64,000 nucleotides of DNA, taken from assembly GCF_017916325.1 (NCBI RefSeq), contig NC_090166.1, forward strand, positions 1,485,228 through 1,549,227. Reading direction: 5' to 3'. The notes under the pieces are model-generated. The model was not told where the DNA came from. It was given only the letters and a program-made list of their open reading frames with translations, and ran no database searches. How positions within the stretch are numbered: position 1 is the stretch's first letter; every line of letters starts with the position of its first letter. Position numbers and translations under genes: made by a program. Positions 29,045 to 38,806 of the stretch are shown here, piece after piece. The DNA is from Leishmania martiniquensis. Its lineage: Eukaryota > Euglenozoa > Kinetoplastea > Trypanosomatida > Trypanosomatidae.

Positions 29045-29600
29045 GGGCTGCTGAGAGGATTGCGACAAAGCCAAGTCGAGGGAGCACAAGTGGGCAAGAG
29101 GATACGAGCGAAGACGTACTGTATGTGGACGGGCTCGGCAGAGAAAGGAAATGGCCATGTGAAAGTCAGCGTGCTCCGACAAGGGGGATAAGGACAGAGA
29201 GGGATGAGAAGAAGTGAATGTAGAAGAGGCTGATCGAGAACGCTCACCAGACTCAGGTGGCCATGCACCTGTCACGCCACATCTAAAAGGTACCCAGCAC
29301 AGGCATGAGTAGATCTCTGCATGGAAGCGCCCGCTTCCACAGCGCCGGCCATAGCGAATATCGGCATCCTGTCTCCTCATCTCCAGCTGTCAGTTCACGC
29401 GAGGCGGTGTGTCTTCGCCCCCCTTTTCAAGGTGGCACAATGCGACAAGTCCACAACCGCTTAACCTCCCTGTCACCACGTGCCTCCAGTCAGGCACGCC
29501 GCTTACTCGTGTTAGTTTCCTCGCACTTCGCAGAAGCCACCGCATTATGCGCTAGGTACTGCCCCGCCTCCACCCCCGTCGTCCTCTTGGCACAAACTAT
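29045..29600. promoter_or_regulatory. Leader of the left ZIP gene with splice signal
   Basis: Plus 29176-29230 is purine-rich, giving a pyrimidine tract on the transcribed strand, followed by an AG opposite 29174-29175. Splicing there leaves a 5' UTR of about 130 nt before the ATG at 29044. The rest, up to the (CA)n run at 29601, shows nothing else. Confidence 0.55.
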
Positions 29601-30427
29601 GTACACACACACACACAGACACGCACATACAGATACAAAGGCACACACATAGGCCTTCGCACGTTATCGCACAGCAGCAGCGCCATGGGCGGAAAGCCCA
29701 TCAGAGGTCAAACAAAGAGTAACGGTCTTGTCTTGCATGCGGGCGTGTGCCCTCAGCGTCAGCGATCCATTTGTGTCTCATCATGTCAGCTCCGACAACC
29801 ACATATGCACGCACACCTACAGAGCCGGACGCCTGCCGCGCCGTCGCTCACAGTCCTTTCGCATCCGCTGACCAGTGATAAGCAGGACAGGGTGGGGGGG
29901 GCACAAAAAATGACTCGCCAGACAGAGTGGGTGGAAGGAAAGTGGGAAAGTAGCGGGGCAAACACAGAGTCGCTGCCGTGAGCCGCACATGCAAGAATAT
30001 GCGCTGCATTCGCCAGGGCTCACACGCATGCCCAGTCGCCGCGTGGCCGCGCGTGGCGACACCGCGCGGATAGGGCCGCACACACGCGCACGTGGAGCAC
30101 CACCACGCGGTATAGCACACTCCGCTTCGTAGGCGCCAACCCGTGGCAAGGCCCACCAAAAAGAAATGGAGAGGCTCAGCGCGCTCCCCTATCGCTGGTT
30201 ACTTCATCATCTGTTTCGTTTCTTATTCGTCCGCCTGGCACTCCCTCGTCCGCCGGCATCCACAGCCGTCACAGCCCGCGTGCTGCACAGCCCAGCCCGT
30301 CGTCGACGCTCGCGGGGGGGGCAGGGGAGGAAAGCCATCACATAAGCCGCATGGGCCAAGAAAACGTTAATAGACACGGAGGCACAGGCGGCGCTGTGAA
30401 GGAGAGCTCACGCAGATGGCACACAGA
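29601..30427. repeat. Direct repeat, copy 2 (about 827 bp)
   Basis: Same sequence and orientation as 25562-26390, beginning with (CA)n and ending GGCACACAGA. It lies 545 bases beyond the stop of the right ZIP gene on the transcribed strand, so it is probably part of that gene's 3' UTR or the following spacer. After the repeat the flanks of the two copies differ at once (TGCTCG after copy 1, CGAACG after copy 2), so both borders are sharp. Confidence 0.9.
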
Positions 30428-30971
30428 CGAACGAGTTGAGACTATTCACTGTGTGCATCGGCAGGGCCGGGCATCCGCTAAATTCCGAGTTTCCTCTCTT
30501 CAGCGTTGCGCTCTTAAAAAAAAAGGGAGGTCGGAAGGTTCCATGAGCAGTTGCTGTGGCGAATACATGAAACCCCGTATGTGCTGATGGGAAACCCGTT
30601 CAGACTCTTCATTGAACTCGTCGAGCCCCGCCGTACACACGGCGCAGAGTTGGTGGCACAAGTCCGCCGAGCAGGTGCCTCATCGTTCGGGTCATCACCT
30701 TCCCCCCCTGCGAATACACATACGACGTGCAAGCGATCGTACTCTTCCGCTTTCGGTGTGGCGGCGGACAGAGGGAGGCAAACGGCATTGTCCCTTCAGG
30801 TACGACAAGAGACTGCGGCAGCATAGAGAGAAAGAGATGCAGTTCGTTCCGCACAACGAATCTGGCATGGCGCACGGGTGCGCTCCATGCACGCGATAAA
30901 TCCTATCGATATGCGCGCGCACACACGCGCGCAGAAGCAGCGCCAAGCAAGCAAAAACGGCCCCAGTGGTT
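30428..30971. other. 3' region of the right ZIP gene
   Basis: Non-coding, with an A10 run at about 30517-30526 and alternating CA/CG sequence near 30918-30935. No gene is supported. Confidence 0.5.
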
Positions 30972-32261
30972 CTACAGCCACTTGCCCACAAAGGCCATCA
31001 ACCCCATCCCAACCCACAGAGAAGCGTAAAGCGCTATCTTTCTCGTCCGGCGGCCCGGCAGCCCATCGGCGCAGTAGTGCTTCACGTCCGCCACAAAGTC
31101 ACCGAGCAGCAGTGTGAAGGCGAGGTACAGTAAAATGCCCCCGCAAAGTGAGTCCAGAATGGCCATCATTGTAACAAAGCCACTTCCCGACATCGCACTG
31201 GGCGACACCGCCGCTGCGAAAGTTCCCACTGCCATACCAGCTGGCGCGCTGAAAGAGAACACAAGGGCCAGGTAGACCTCAAGCCTGCCCGAAAAGTTCG
31301 CATCGACGAGGCGCGACCCCATCGCCATGCCCTCGAACAGCTGGTGGAACACAAGCGCGATAAGCAGCGGCTTCAATACACTGTCCGTCGTCAGCCCGAC
31401 AGTCAGGCCCACAAACACGCTGTGCAGCGTCACACCAAACTCCATGCACACGGCGGAGATTACGCGGCGAACGGAGCCCATGTCCATCGGCACCTGCACG
31501 GCGAGGTGCTGGTGACCATGTACGCCACACGCCGCATCGGAATGGTCAGAAGCGTTATGCTGAGAGCAGGAGGCGTCGCTACGAGTCCATTGCGTCCTAG
31601 CGCTCGCCAGGGTATCCCCGTAGCCCTCAGCGTCCGGGGACTCGACTCCCAGCGATGGTGTTTCCGGAGCATCTGGTATCTTAGGGGACGTAGGGCTAGC
31701 CTTGCCTGACAGCCCACCGCCTTCACGAGCGATCTTCACACTGTTCACATCGGCCACATCCGTGCCCCGCGAAGCAGCGGCGCCAGCATCAGCACAATCG
31801 CCCATAATCATCACGTCCGTGCCGCGCGCGCCGCCCTGACGGTTCGCTTTCAGCCACCGCTCGGCAATCGCGGCGAGCTGCAGGTCGATCGCCTGCATCA
31901 GCAGCACGGCGACCAACGCAAACAATAAGTAATACGGGTCGTAGTCTTTGAAGATGCTGTACACGCACTCCTCCCGGAACGCCTCCGCGCCCTCGTGGAT
32001 AAGGTGAATCGTTGACACTGAGAGCAGCACGCCGGTGGCGGCTGTCTTGCCAACCGTAAAGGCAAACGGGTTGTCGCGGAATAGCCTTATATACTTTGTC
32101 ATCATCGGCATCACCGTGCCCACCAGTGACACGAAGAGGATGAGGAACGTGGCGAACACATGCAGCCCAACTGAATAAGAGCCTTCCAAGCCGCTGCACA
32201 TAGAGCGTTTCTTCTCTTTCCCTACTGCCGCCAGTGGCCCCAGCAATCGCGGCGCCGCCAT
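30972..32261 (-). CDS. LIT: ZIP-family iron/zinc transporter (LIT-type), right copy, 429 aa
   Basis: Start ATG 32261 (MAAPRLLGPLAAVGKEKK); upstream in-frame codons begin only with GTG. It has eight predicted spans with the conserved first helix SYSVGLHVFATFLILFVSL, and the metal motifs HSVFVG (H280) and HQLFEG (H306, E310) are intact. The variable loop (about 140-255) is poorer in His than in the left copy, with only H235, H240, H248, H250 and H252. Its length is close to that of known Leishmania LIT1 (about 430 residues). Compared with the left gene, the N-terminus and loop differ strongly, while segments around the metal motifs and the C-terminus are nearly identical even at synonymous positions, which suggests gene conversion. 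A pyrimidine tract opposite 32366-32410 and an AG opposite 32358-32359 give a likely splice site. Likely plasma-membrane uptake of Fe2+ or Zn2+. Confidence 0.93.
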   Translation of the reverse strand: MAAPRLLGPLAAVGKEKKRSMCSGLEGSYSVGLHVFATFLILFVSLVGTVMPMMTKYIRLFRDNPFAFTVGKTAATGVLLSVSTIHLIHEGAEAFREECVYSIFKDYDPYYLLFALVAVLLMQAIDLQLAAIAERWLKANRQGGARGTDVMIMGDCADAGAAASRGTDVADVNSVKIAREGGGLSGKASPTSPKIPDAPETPSLGVESPDAEGYGDTLASARTQWTRSDASCSQHNASDHSDAACGVHGHQHLAVQVPMDMGSVRRVISAVCMEFGVTLHSVFVGLTVGLTTDSVLKPLLIALVFHQLFEGMAMGSRLVDANFSGRLEVYLALVFSFSAPAGMAVGTFAAAVSPSAMSGSGFVTMMAILDSLCGGILLYLAFTLLLGDFVADVKHYCADGLPGRRTRKIALYASLWVGMGLMAFVGKWL

Positions 32262-33787
32262 CTTCGAGGTCCGCTGCGGGCGTGAAACGGTGGGACGCGG
32301 CGAGTATGGCACTCACCCGGGCACGGGGAGAGCCGGGCGCGCCGTCGGTGGCACCCGCTCAAGCAAAAAGAGGCGATAGGGAGCGAACAACACCCAAAAA
32401 GAGAAAATTACGGCGGCGCTACGCAAGATGAAACGCGATGAAGGCGGAATACGCCCTCTGCGGTGCAATGGCATGCGCTCGTCAGCACTCACCGCCATCC
32501 ACTCGGATGGGGCGTCGTGAGAGAATGCTCACGAATCGCCCAAGACGCGGAGAGACGAACGGGCACGCCGTGCGCAACAACAAACAAAGGGGAAGGAGGT
32601 AAGCGAGCCTTTGCGCAGCAGTCATAAGGCGTGGGCGCGAACAACAACCCCGCATCGTCGTAGACGTGCTTCTCAATGATCGCCGATGAAGAGGTGATCA
32701 TTGGCTAGCCACAGCATCCGCTCCCGCATGGCACAGGCCAAGCGCACATTTGAGGAGTAGCACTAACCCCTGATACACTCCAAGGCGCGCTGACGCAACC
32801 CGAGCACCGACCCGATGCCAGCCTCCGCCTCCACACCGTTTCGATACACCACTTACGTCCTCTTTTTTTTTTGCATATCTTCCTTTGCCAGCCGTGCCCG
32901 CTCCACGCCGATCTCTGTCTGCATCGCTGTGCGAGGAATAACGAAGGGGCGTCAAACCTGCATCCGTTTCTGTGCACGCAGCCGCTGCTCCGAGTGTTTC
33001 TGCAAGAGGAGGTGTGCATCCAGAAGTGCAGCATGCCTGACCAGGCGAACACTGTCACGGGTACCCTCCTCGCCATCCCAGCGATCTCACGACGACCACC
33101 CCCGCAGACGCTCCCCCATCGCAACGATCAGCCGAACGCGTTAAAAATCAAAGACCGCGCACGTGGCCTCGAGGACGGCTGCGCGAAATACCCATTCGCA
33201 CACCTCATCGCGGTCGACGCGCGGAGTCTCCGTCTCGACAGCGCAGACGCGCACGTAGCGGACCGTATAGAAAGTCAGCTCAACAGCAAAAGGGCAGATA
33301 TGTGGGTGCCGCCACATAGAAAGCGACTCACGTCCGCCCCCTGGGGATGTAACCACCACCCATGGAGTCTCGGCTACTGAGCTTCAGAGCTCGAGAACGT
33401 CGCCAGAAGGTAAAGCGAGAGAGGAAGGCGCAAGAGCGGTGAGGTGCAATGGGGCGCCGAGCGCAAAAAGAGGGCTTATACATCCACACACGGCAGCGTC
33501 AGGGCGAGACAACGCAGCGCAGCCCTTTCAGCGAGCTTCATCTCGCCGCCGCCTCCAGCAACTCCCTCATCCGATTACGGCGAAGCGGTAACCGCCAGCG
33601 CTCGTGAGCCAGTGACTCCCTGCCAGCAATGTTCAGGCGCAGTGATCTCCAGCAGCGCAAGTGCACCTGTGCTCGTCACGCTTCGCTTACTCCCGCTCAC
33701 GCAACCAGCACCAAGACGACCCCTCACACAATTGGAGCCACACAGCAGCACCGTATTCATCGAGGAAAAAAAACGAAAGCGGCTCAG
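32262..33787. other. Intergenic region between right ZIP gene and BTB-SPRY gene
   Basis: The left end holds the leader and splice signal of the ZIP gene (pyrimidine tract opposite 32366-32410). A T9 run on plus at about 32862-32870 and mixed sequence follow. No open frame with protein-like composition is seen. Confidence 0.5.
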
Positions 33788-34804
33788 CTACGTAGCTACA
33801 ATGGTAACCTGAGAGCTTCGAGCGGCAATGGCGCTAAAGGCATACTGGCGCCCCGCTGGTAGGCGCTCCATCGCTACACAGTACTCCCCATTGACAATCC
33901 AGCGGACAATGCGCTCATCAGCGTCAAAGATGATGCGCACGATTGCCCCAGCAGGGTATGGAAGACCCGTCTCCACCACGCGTGGCTCACCGAGGTAGAA
34001 AGACAGCTTCCCGTCGTTCCAATAGAACGCGCCGTTATTGCCATCATGCAGCGGCGTCACCAGCTCCTCGACAGGGCCTGGGCTCGAGCTCATCATCCCC
34101 ACAGCCACACGATCGCACTGCGAAACGCTGAAGTCGATGTGGTGCTGTCCCGTACTGAAGAAGTCGCTCGCGACGCCCAGCACGGCGTCGGAGACAAGTT
34201 TTGAGTTGTGCATCGGATTTCGAAAATAGTAGTGCGACGATGCTATGTGGAACCGCGCGTTCCATGAGCCTAGCAAGCCGTAGTACGTCGCCTCGTCACG
34301 GCATGCGTCAATCCAGTCCTCTGGGATAGCGTTTCTGTATCCGCGTAGGAGGTTGAGAAGCATTCCGAAGAGCCGCGCGTTTCTTCCCGGGATGGCGATC
34401 ACGGAGTCCGCCGTCATTTCGCCGTCCACACCACGACAGCGCTTGCGTCCACGAGCGCTCGCGTCTGCAGACACCTTGCCAGGCAAAGGGCTGCAGTAGT
34501 GCTGCGCTGCCAAGGAGAACAGCAACGAGCTGGGGTCCTTCTCCAGCAGCGCGCGGGACAAAGCAAAGCGTTTCCCACCCACGCAGAAGCCAACCACCGG
34601 TGGCACCGGTGGTGGCAGCGTTGACAAACTCTCGTATCTCCGCTTCAGACCCGCGCACAGCTCCGCCAGCGTGTCCGACTCTCGGCGGCACCGCGGTGCA
34701 GCCGCCAGTCCTGGGAGCGGGATCACCAACGGTGATGCTTCACGTGCTACCGTCGTAGGAACGGCGTTCGCAGCAGCGGCCGGCGGCTCTTCGTCTGAAT
34801 CCAT
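33788..34804 (-). CDS. BTB/T1 (KCTD-like) plus SPRY domain protein, 338 aa
   Basis: ATG at 34804 (MDSDEEPPAAAANAVPTTVA). Residues 70-178 match the tetramerisation-type BTB fold seen in KCTD proteins and voltage-gated K+ channels: VGFCVGGKRFALSRALLEKD near the start, a G-R-x-x-x-LFGMLLNLLRGY segment, and EATYYGLLG at the end. From about 185 to the C-terminus is a SPRY/B30.2-like beta sandwich (HIDFSVSQCDRVAVGMM, GAFYWNDGKLSFYLGEP, VRIIFDADERIVRWIVNGEY). A low-complexity insert lies at 108-128. KCTD proteins often act as cullin-3 adaptors and SPRY domains bind peptides, so a substrate-adaptor role in ubiquitin ligation is plausible but inferred. No membrane segment is present. The assignment is by motif reading; the BTB call is firm, the SPRY call fairly firm. 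Confidence 0.82.
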   Translation of the reverse strand: MDSDEEPPAAAANAVPTTVAREASPLVIPLPGLAAAPRCRRESDTLAELCAGLKRRYESLSTLPPPVPPVVGFCVGGKRFALSRALLEKDPSSLLFSLAAQHYCSPLPGKVSADASARGRKRCRGVDGEMTADSVIAIPGRNARLFGMLLNLLRGYRNAIPEDWIDACRDEATYYGLLGSWNARFHIASSHYYFRNPMHNSKLVSDAVLGVASDFFSTGQHHIDFSVSQCDRVAVGMMSSSPGPVEELVTPLHDGNNGAFYWNDGKLSFYLGEPRVVETGLPYPAGAIVRIIFDADERIVRWIVNGEYCVAMERLPAGRQYAFSAIAARSSQVTIVAT

Positions 34805-35554
34805 GCTGACTATCCACCCACAGGCAACAGCAACGCCAACGGTCGACTAAACCACCCAGAGAGCTGCCGTGAAATCTGTCGCTCCTACGACCTCACGGGT
34901 ACCGCCGGCGTCGAGAAGAAAAAAGGGGAAGGCGAAGGCGCCAAGAGGGACCGTCAGACATGCAGAGGTCAGGAAGCAGCTATCATAAGAACGATGCGAG
35001 AGCAATGAAGGTAATCGCAGGGGCGTGCGCTCCCCTCACTCGTTACCTGCACTGCTTGGAGACAGGGTGGAAGGCAGTATTCAGGAGTCGCTGCAGCGCT
35101 GGCGAGCACCACACTCTCGACAGGCGGACGCGGATTGCTGTGTATGTGAAGAAGGAGAGACAGGATAGCCGTGACAGTGGGAAGAGACGGTGACGACAGA
35201 GAGGAGCCGGTTAAAGGGAAGGGATCGTGTTTTATTCTCCGACGCGAACACTGTGCTGACAGGGGCAATGCCCGATAAGGGCTAAGCAGTTAAGCACGCT
35301 GCTGTCCACGGGGTATCCCGTGTCTCTCACCGGACACTTGGAAGGCAAACGGTCGCGTCCTTCCGATTCAGTTTTGGCTCTGCTCCTTTAAAAACTCAGG
35401 CGAACGTCTGACAAAGTGCTGCCGCACCACCGACCGCAAGAACAAGCCATCGGCATGGGGAAGCAATCGCACACGGCACACGGCATTTCAAATCTGCAGG
35501 GCAGCATCACTCACAGCAACGCTGCGCTTTTACAAGAGAAAATTTTTTTCGTCC
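34805..35554. other. Intergenic region with a short perfect hairpin
   Basis: A pyrimidine tract on the transcribed strand opposite 34914-34945 probably serves splicing of the BTB-SPRY gene. A perfect six-base stem with a four-base loop (CACGGG-GTAT-CCCGTG) lies at 35307-35322. No gene is seen. Confidence 0.5.
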
Positions 35555-38500
35555 TTAATAGGTGTTACACCTCACAACCGGAAGCCCACGCTGATAAGCG
35601 TCGGTAGAGTCATACGAGGTGATCTCCACATAGCTGTCGCCGTCAGAAAACGTGGGCAGCGTCAGCATCCCAGTTTCTTCCGATGCATCGCCTGCTGCAT
35701 CGCCCTCCTCCACTTGCTTAGGCCGCGCGCATGGCAGAGGAACGCGGTGGCTGCCTGGCTCAGCAAGCACATTAGCTGCAGCGGTGCGAGCGCTGTTCAT
35801 GCACAGCGCCAACGCACGAGAGCCGCTACGGTTATTCAAGAAGAACTCGCGCAAATACGACTTGACATCCTCCACAGTAATAGTTGCGAGGGCAGCGATC
35901 GTCTTTTGGCGCGTTTCGAACATGGACAGGTTAAGATACTCACCCTCAAGAGACTGGGCGTCCGCCTCGACGGAGTCGGGCCTCTTCTCCAGCGCTGTAA
36001 TGAGGCCCTTCTTCACCTTCTCGACCTCCTCCGCAGTGCACAGTGTGTCCAGTCGCGTCTCCACAGCAGCCAAGAAGGCGACGATGCGCGAGAGCAGGTA
36101 CACGCAGTCTACATCAGCCAGTGCACTCTGCGCCACAAGCAATGCGTGCGCGGTGTAGTAGTCGACGCTGCTCTGGGTAAACACAATGTAGCCCAGCGCC
36201 TCCTGCGTGCGCAGAGCATTGAAGAAGGAGGAAGAAATAAGCTTCATTGCGGTGCTTGTGAGCGCCATCGCACGCGGGTTAGCCTCGCCGATGATGATGT
36301 CAACGACGACCGCCGTGTTCGGGTCATCCGGGTTCGAGGGCGGCATTGAGAGGGCATCGAAGGAAGACAGCACGTTCTCGCATGCCTCTCCAGCGGCGGC
36401 GCGGGGGCCGTACGTGTCGCGCACACGTGGAATGGTCTCCTTCAGAGGAATCGGAATCGCCATCTCTTTCAGGAGATCCTCCAGCGGTCTCACCAGCATG
36501 GTGTGCACATCCTCTCTGGAGAGAACGTTCCCCGTTACGAAGCACTCGAAGAGGAGGCCGCTTCTCAGGTACTCCTTGGCAAAGGTGCAGTAGCCCTCGT
36601 ACGTGGCAGCGGACTCGCACGCAATCATTTCGTTGAACAAGAAGTGCGTGCACCGCGTCGCCTTTTGCTGCAGCTGGAGGAGAACTTTGTAGGGCTGATC
36701 CATCCCCACGTTCTTCAGCTTCCGCACGCCTGCCTCTAGGTAGGTCGCGTACTCCTCCGCCGTCCCCTGCAGCACCTCAACAGAGAGCGCCTTGCGCGCC
36801 ACGGCGAAAAAAAACTCGTACAGCTTCTGTGACGGCCCTTCGACGGCAAAGCCAAGTCCCGTGGCGGAGAAGATCACCTCGTTCGAGAGCGACGCCAGCG
36901 TCGCGTAGTAGGCCATCTCAGTGATCGCGTTAGACAAAATGCCGTGCATGACGCGCGTGTAGAGGCGATTCAGCGGGCTCGCGTACGCAACGGGCGAAAG
37001 TACGTTGCACCGCAGCGCCATTTTGAACGTGTTGTAGTACCCCGTGTCCCTCCGCACGTACGTCACGGCGTGCGGAGAGGTAATCTCCTCCACGGCCATC
37101 TCAGCCGCCGGCGGGCAAATGGTGAAGTCGGTGGCGATGAACGGGTTCTTGGCCGGCAATGCCAGCTCCGGTGGGTACGACCCGCTCATGAGACTCTGCC
37201 ACCGCGCCTCGTATTCCTTCGGTATCTTCACCGTTTGGTACAACGCCTTGTGGAAGCGCGATACTGTGCTCACCCGCACTTGTGCAAAGGCGGGCAGCGA
37301 GAGAAACAGTTCCTCAGCCGACAGACTACCGCTACCCGCCGGCTCCTCCTCCTCCTCCTCCTTTGCGCTCTCCCCCTCGGCACCCACACTGCCATCCTCC
37401 TCCTCGTCCCGCCGCTCCTCTGAAAGGCTCTCCTCCTCTCCTCTCTCCGCTGCCGTGGCGCCGCCGTCTGCATCGCTCGGCATGTCTCCCCACTGCATCA
37501 CCATCACGCAGTTCTGCGGGGTGAGTTGGCGCACATAGGCCAGAGTCGCCTCAAGATCATCCTCGAGCACCACATCGCCGCCGATCCAGCAGTGCTCCAG
37601 GTCGGTGGCGTTGGCATTCTGTGCAAGCGTGACGCAGTGGTCCGCCGGGGCACCAGCGTCGCTGGACTCGAAAAAAAGACGCTCTTCTGCCTTCATCTGC
37701 TCGTACACCTCGCCGTTCACGCCGTGTGCAATGGACTGGCCAATGCCCTGGTAGAGAAGGTCCACCACCTGCAGTGCATTCTGGAAGCCCTCCACAGTTA
37801 AAGTGACCGAGGCGTCCAGGACTTCAAAGTCGTCGTCTATGCGGTGCGAGCCGGCAACCATGGCTGTCGCCCAATTCCGCTTCTTCAGCAACCCGAGAAC
37901 GGAGGTGTTGCACTCGTGCCCGAGAATGTGCGAGATGTACGCCGACGGCGTGCTGCGCCACAGCGATGACGGAGACCGTACAGCCCACATGAGCCGTAGC
38001 TCCCGCATCTTCCGCACCGTGCGCAGGTTCGTCCAGGAGGCTAGCGCGGCGCTGCTGAAGAGAGGCTCGTCAGCCTCCAGATATGAGAAGCGTGGAACTG
38101 CCCCCTGCCTCATTCGCGCAAGCGGCCCCTCGATGAGCTGCAGCACTTCGTCCGCTGGTCGAGAGCTCACTACCACAATCGTCGCCCCATGCGCGAGGTA
38201 GTAGCGGGAGTAGAACACTTTGAGCGACTCGCGTACGTCGATTCCTCGCTGCTGCGGCTCGTCCCTCAACGTGGTGAGGTTGCCATTGCCGTAGCGGCTG
38301 CGCGGGTGCTTCGGGTTGCAAAACCCCCGAAGCACCTCGTCGAGGCGCCAGTAGTCGTTGTTGTGGTTCTTCTCGTCCTCGCTGTGCACCGCGTTCACCT
38401 CCCGGGCCACCGCCCCGGGGCTGAAGCTGGGAGCCGCGAAGAACTCCACGAAGCGCTCGAGCGCCCCCTCGAGGCTGCCGTCGCTGACGCTGAAGTAGTA

Positions 38501-38806
38501 CACCGTGTCTCGATCCGCGGTGAAAGCGTTCGAGAAGCCGCTCGCTTTCGACACGAAGCTGTCAAACTCATCCTCCTTTGGGAACTTTTCTGTTCCCATA
38601 AAGAGCATATGCTCGCAGAAGTGTGCCAGCCCAGGCAGCTCCACCGGGTCATTCAGCTGGCCTGCATGAATGCACATAGCCGCTGCTGGCATTTTCGCGT
38701 TTCCATCCTGCACAATGACGCACTTGACGCCGTTGCTTAGGACATAGCCAGAGTACTTTGCGCGGATCACCGCCGGTGTGATGATGTGCTGGATAACGTG
38801 CGCCAT
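35555..38806 (-). CDS. Insulysin-like M16A metallopeptidase, 1083 aa
   Basis: Start ATG 38806 (MAHVIQHIITPAVIRAKY). A pyrimidine tract opposite 38889-38925 and a GCAG opposite 38880-38883 place the splice site 74 nt upstream, so the longer open frame to 39115 is leader. The inverted zinc motif HFCEH is at 62-66, and the third ligand glutamate is E143 in HSEDEKN, 77 residues on, exactly as in human IDE. The length of about 1080 fits the one-chain, four-domain M16A enzymes that cut small peptides inside a closed chamber. A Glu/Asp-rich insert of about 55 residues (about 440-496) sits between the two halves and is likely a disordered loop. No signal peptide is evident, so a cytosolic enzyme is probable. 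It stands between the BTB-SPRY gene and a J protein on the same strand. Confidence 0.93.
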   Translation of the reverse strand: MAHVIQHIITPAVIRAKYSGYVLSNGVKCVIVQDGNAKMPAAAMCIHAGQLNDPVELPGLAHFCEHMLFMGTEKFPKEDEFDSFVSKASGFSNAFTADRDTVYYFSVSDGSLEGALERFVEFFAAPSFSPGAVAREVNAVHSEDEKNHNNDYWRLDEVLRGFCNPKHPRSRYGNGNLTTLRDEPQQRGIDVRESLKVFYSRYYLAHGATIVVVSSRPADEVLQLIEGPLARMRQGAVPRFSYLEADEPLFSSAALASWTNLRTVRKMRELRLMWAVRSPSSLWRSTPSAYISHILGHECNTSVLGLLKKRNWATAMVAGSHRIDDDFEVLDASVTLTVEGFQNALQVVDLLYQGIGQSIAHGVNGEVYEQMKAEERLFFESSDAGAPADHCVTLAQNANATDLEHCWIGGDVVLEDDLEATLAYVRQLTPQNCVMVMQWGDMPSDADGGATAAERGEEESLSEERRDEEEDGSVGAEGESAKEEEEEEPAGSGSLSAEELFLSLPAFAQVRVSTVSRFHKALYQTVKIPKEYEARWQSLMSGSYPPELALPAKNPFIATDFTICPPAAEMAVEEITSPHAVTYVRRDTGYYNTFKMALRCNVLSPVAYASPLNRLYTRVMHGILSNAITEMAYYATLASLSNEVIFSATGLGFAVEGPSQKLYEFFFAVARKALSVEVLQGTAEEYATYLEAGVRKLKNVGMDQPYKVLLQLQQKATRCTHFLFNEMIACESAATYEGYCTFAKEYLRSGLLFECFVTGNVLSREDVHTMLVRPLEDLLKEMAIPIPLKETIPRVRDTYGPRAAAGEACENVLSSFDALSMPPSNPDDPNTAVVVDIIIGEANPRAMALTSTAMKLISSSFFNALRTQEALGYIVFTQSSVDYYTAHALLVAQSALADVDCVYLLSRIVAFLAAVETRLDTLCTAEEVEKVKKGLITALEKRPDSVEADAQSLEGEYLNLSMFETRQKTIAALATITVEDVKSYLREFFLNNRSGSRALALCMNSARTAAANVLAEPGSHRVPLPCARPKQVEEGDAAGDASEETGMLTLPTFSDGDSYVEITSYDSTDAYQRGLPVVRCNTY

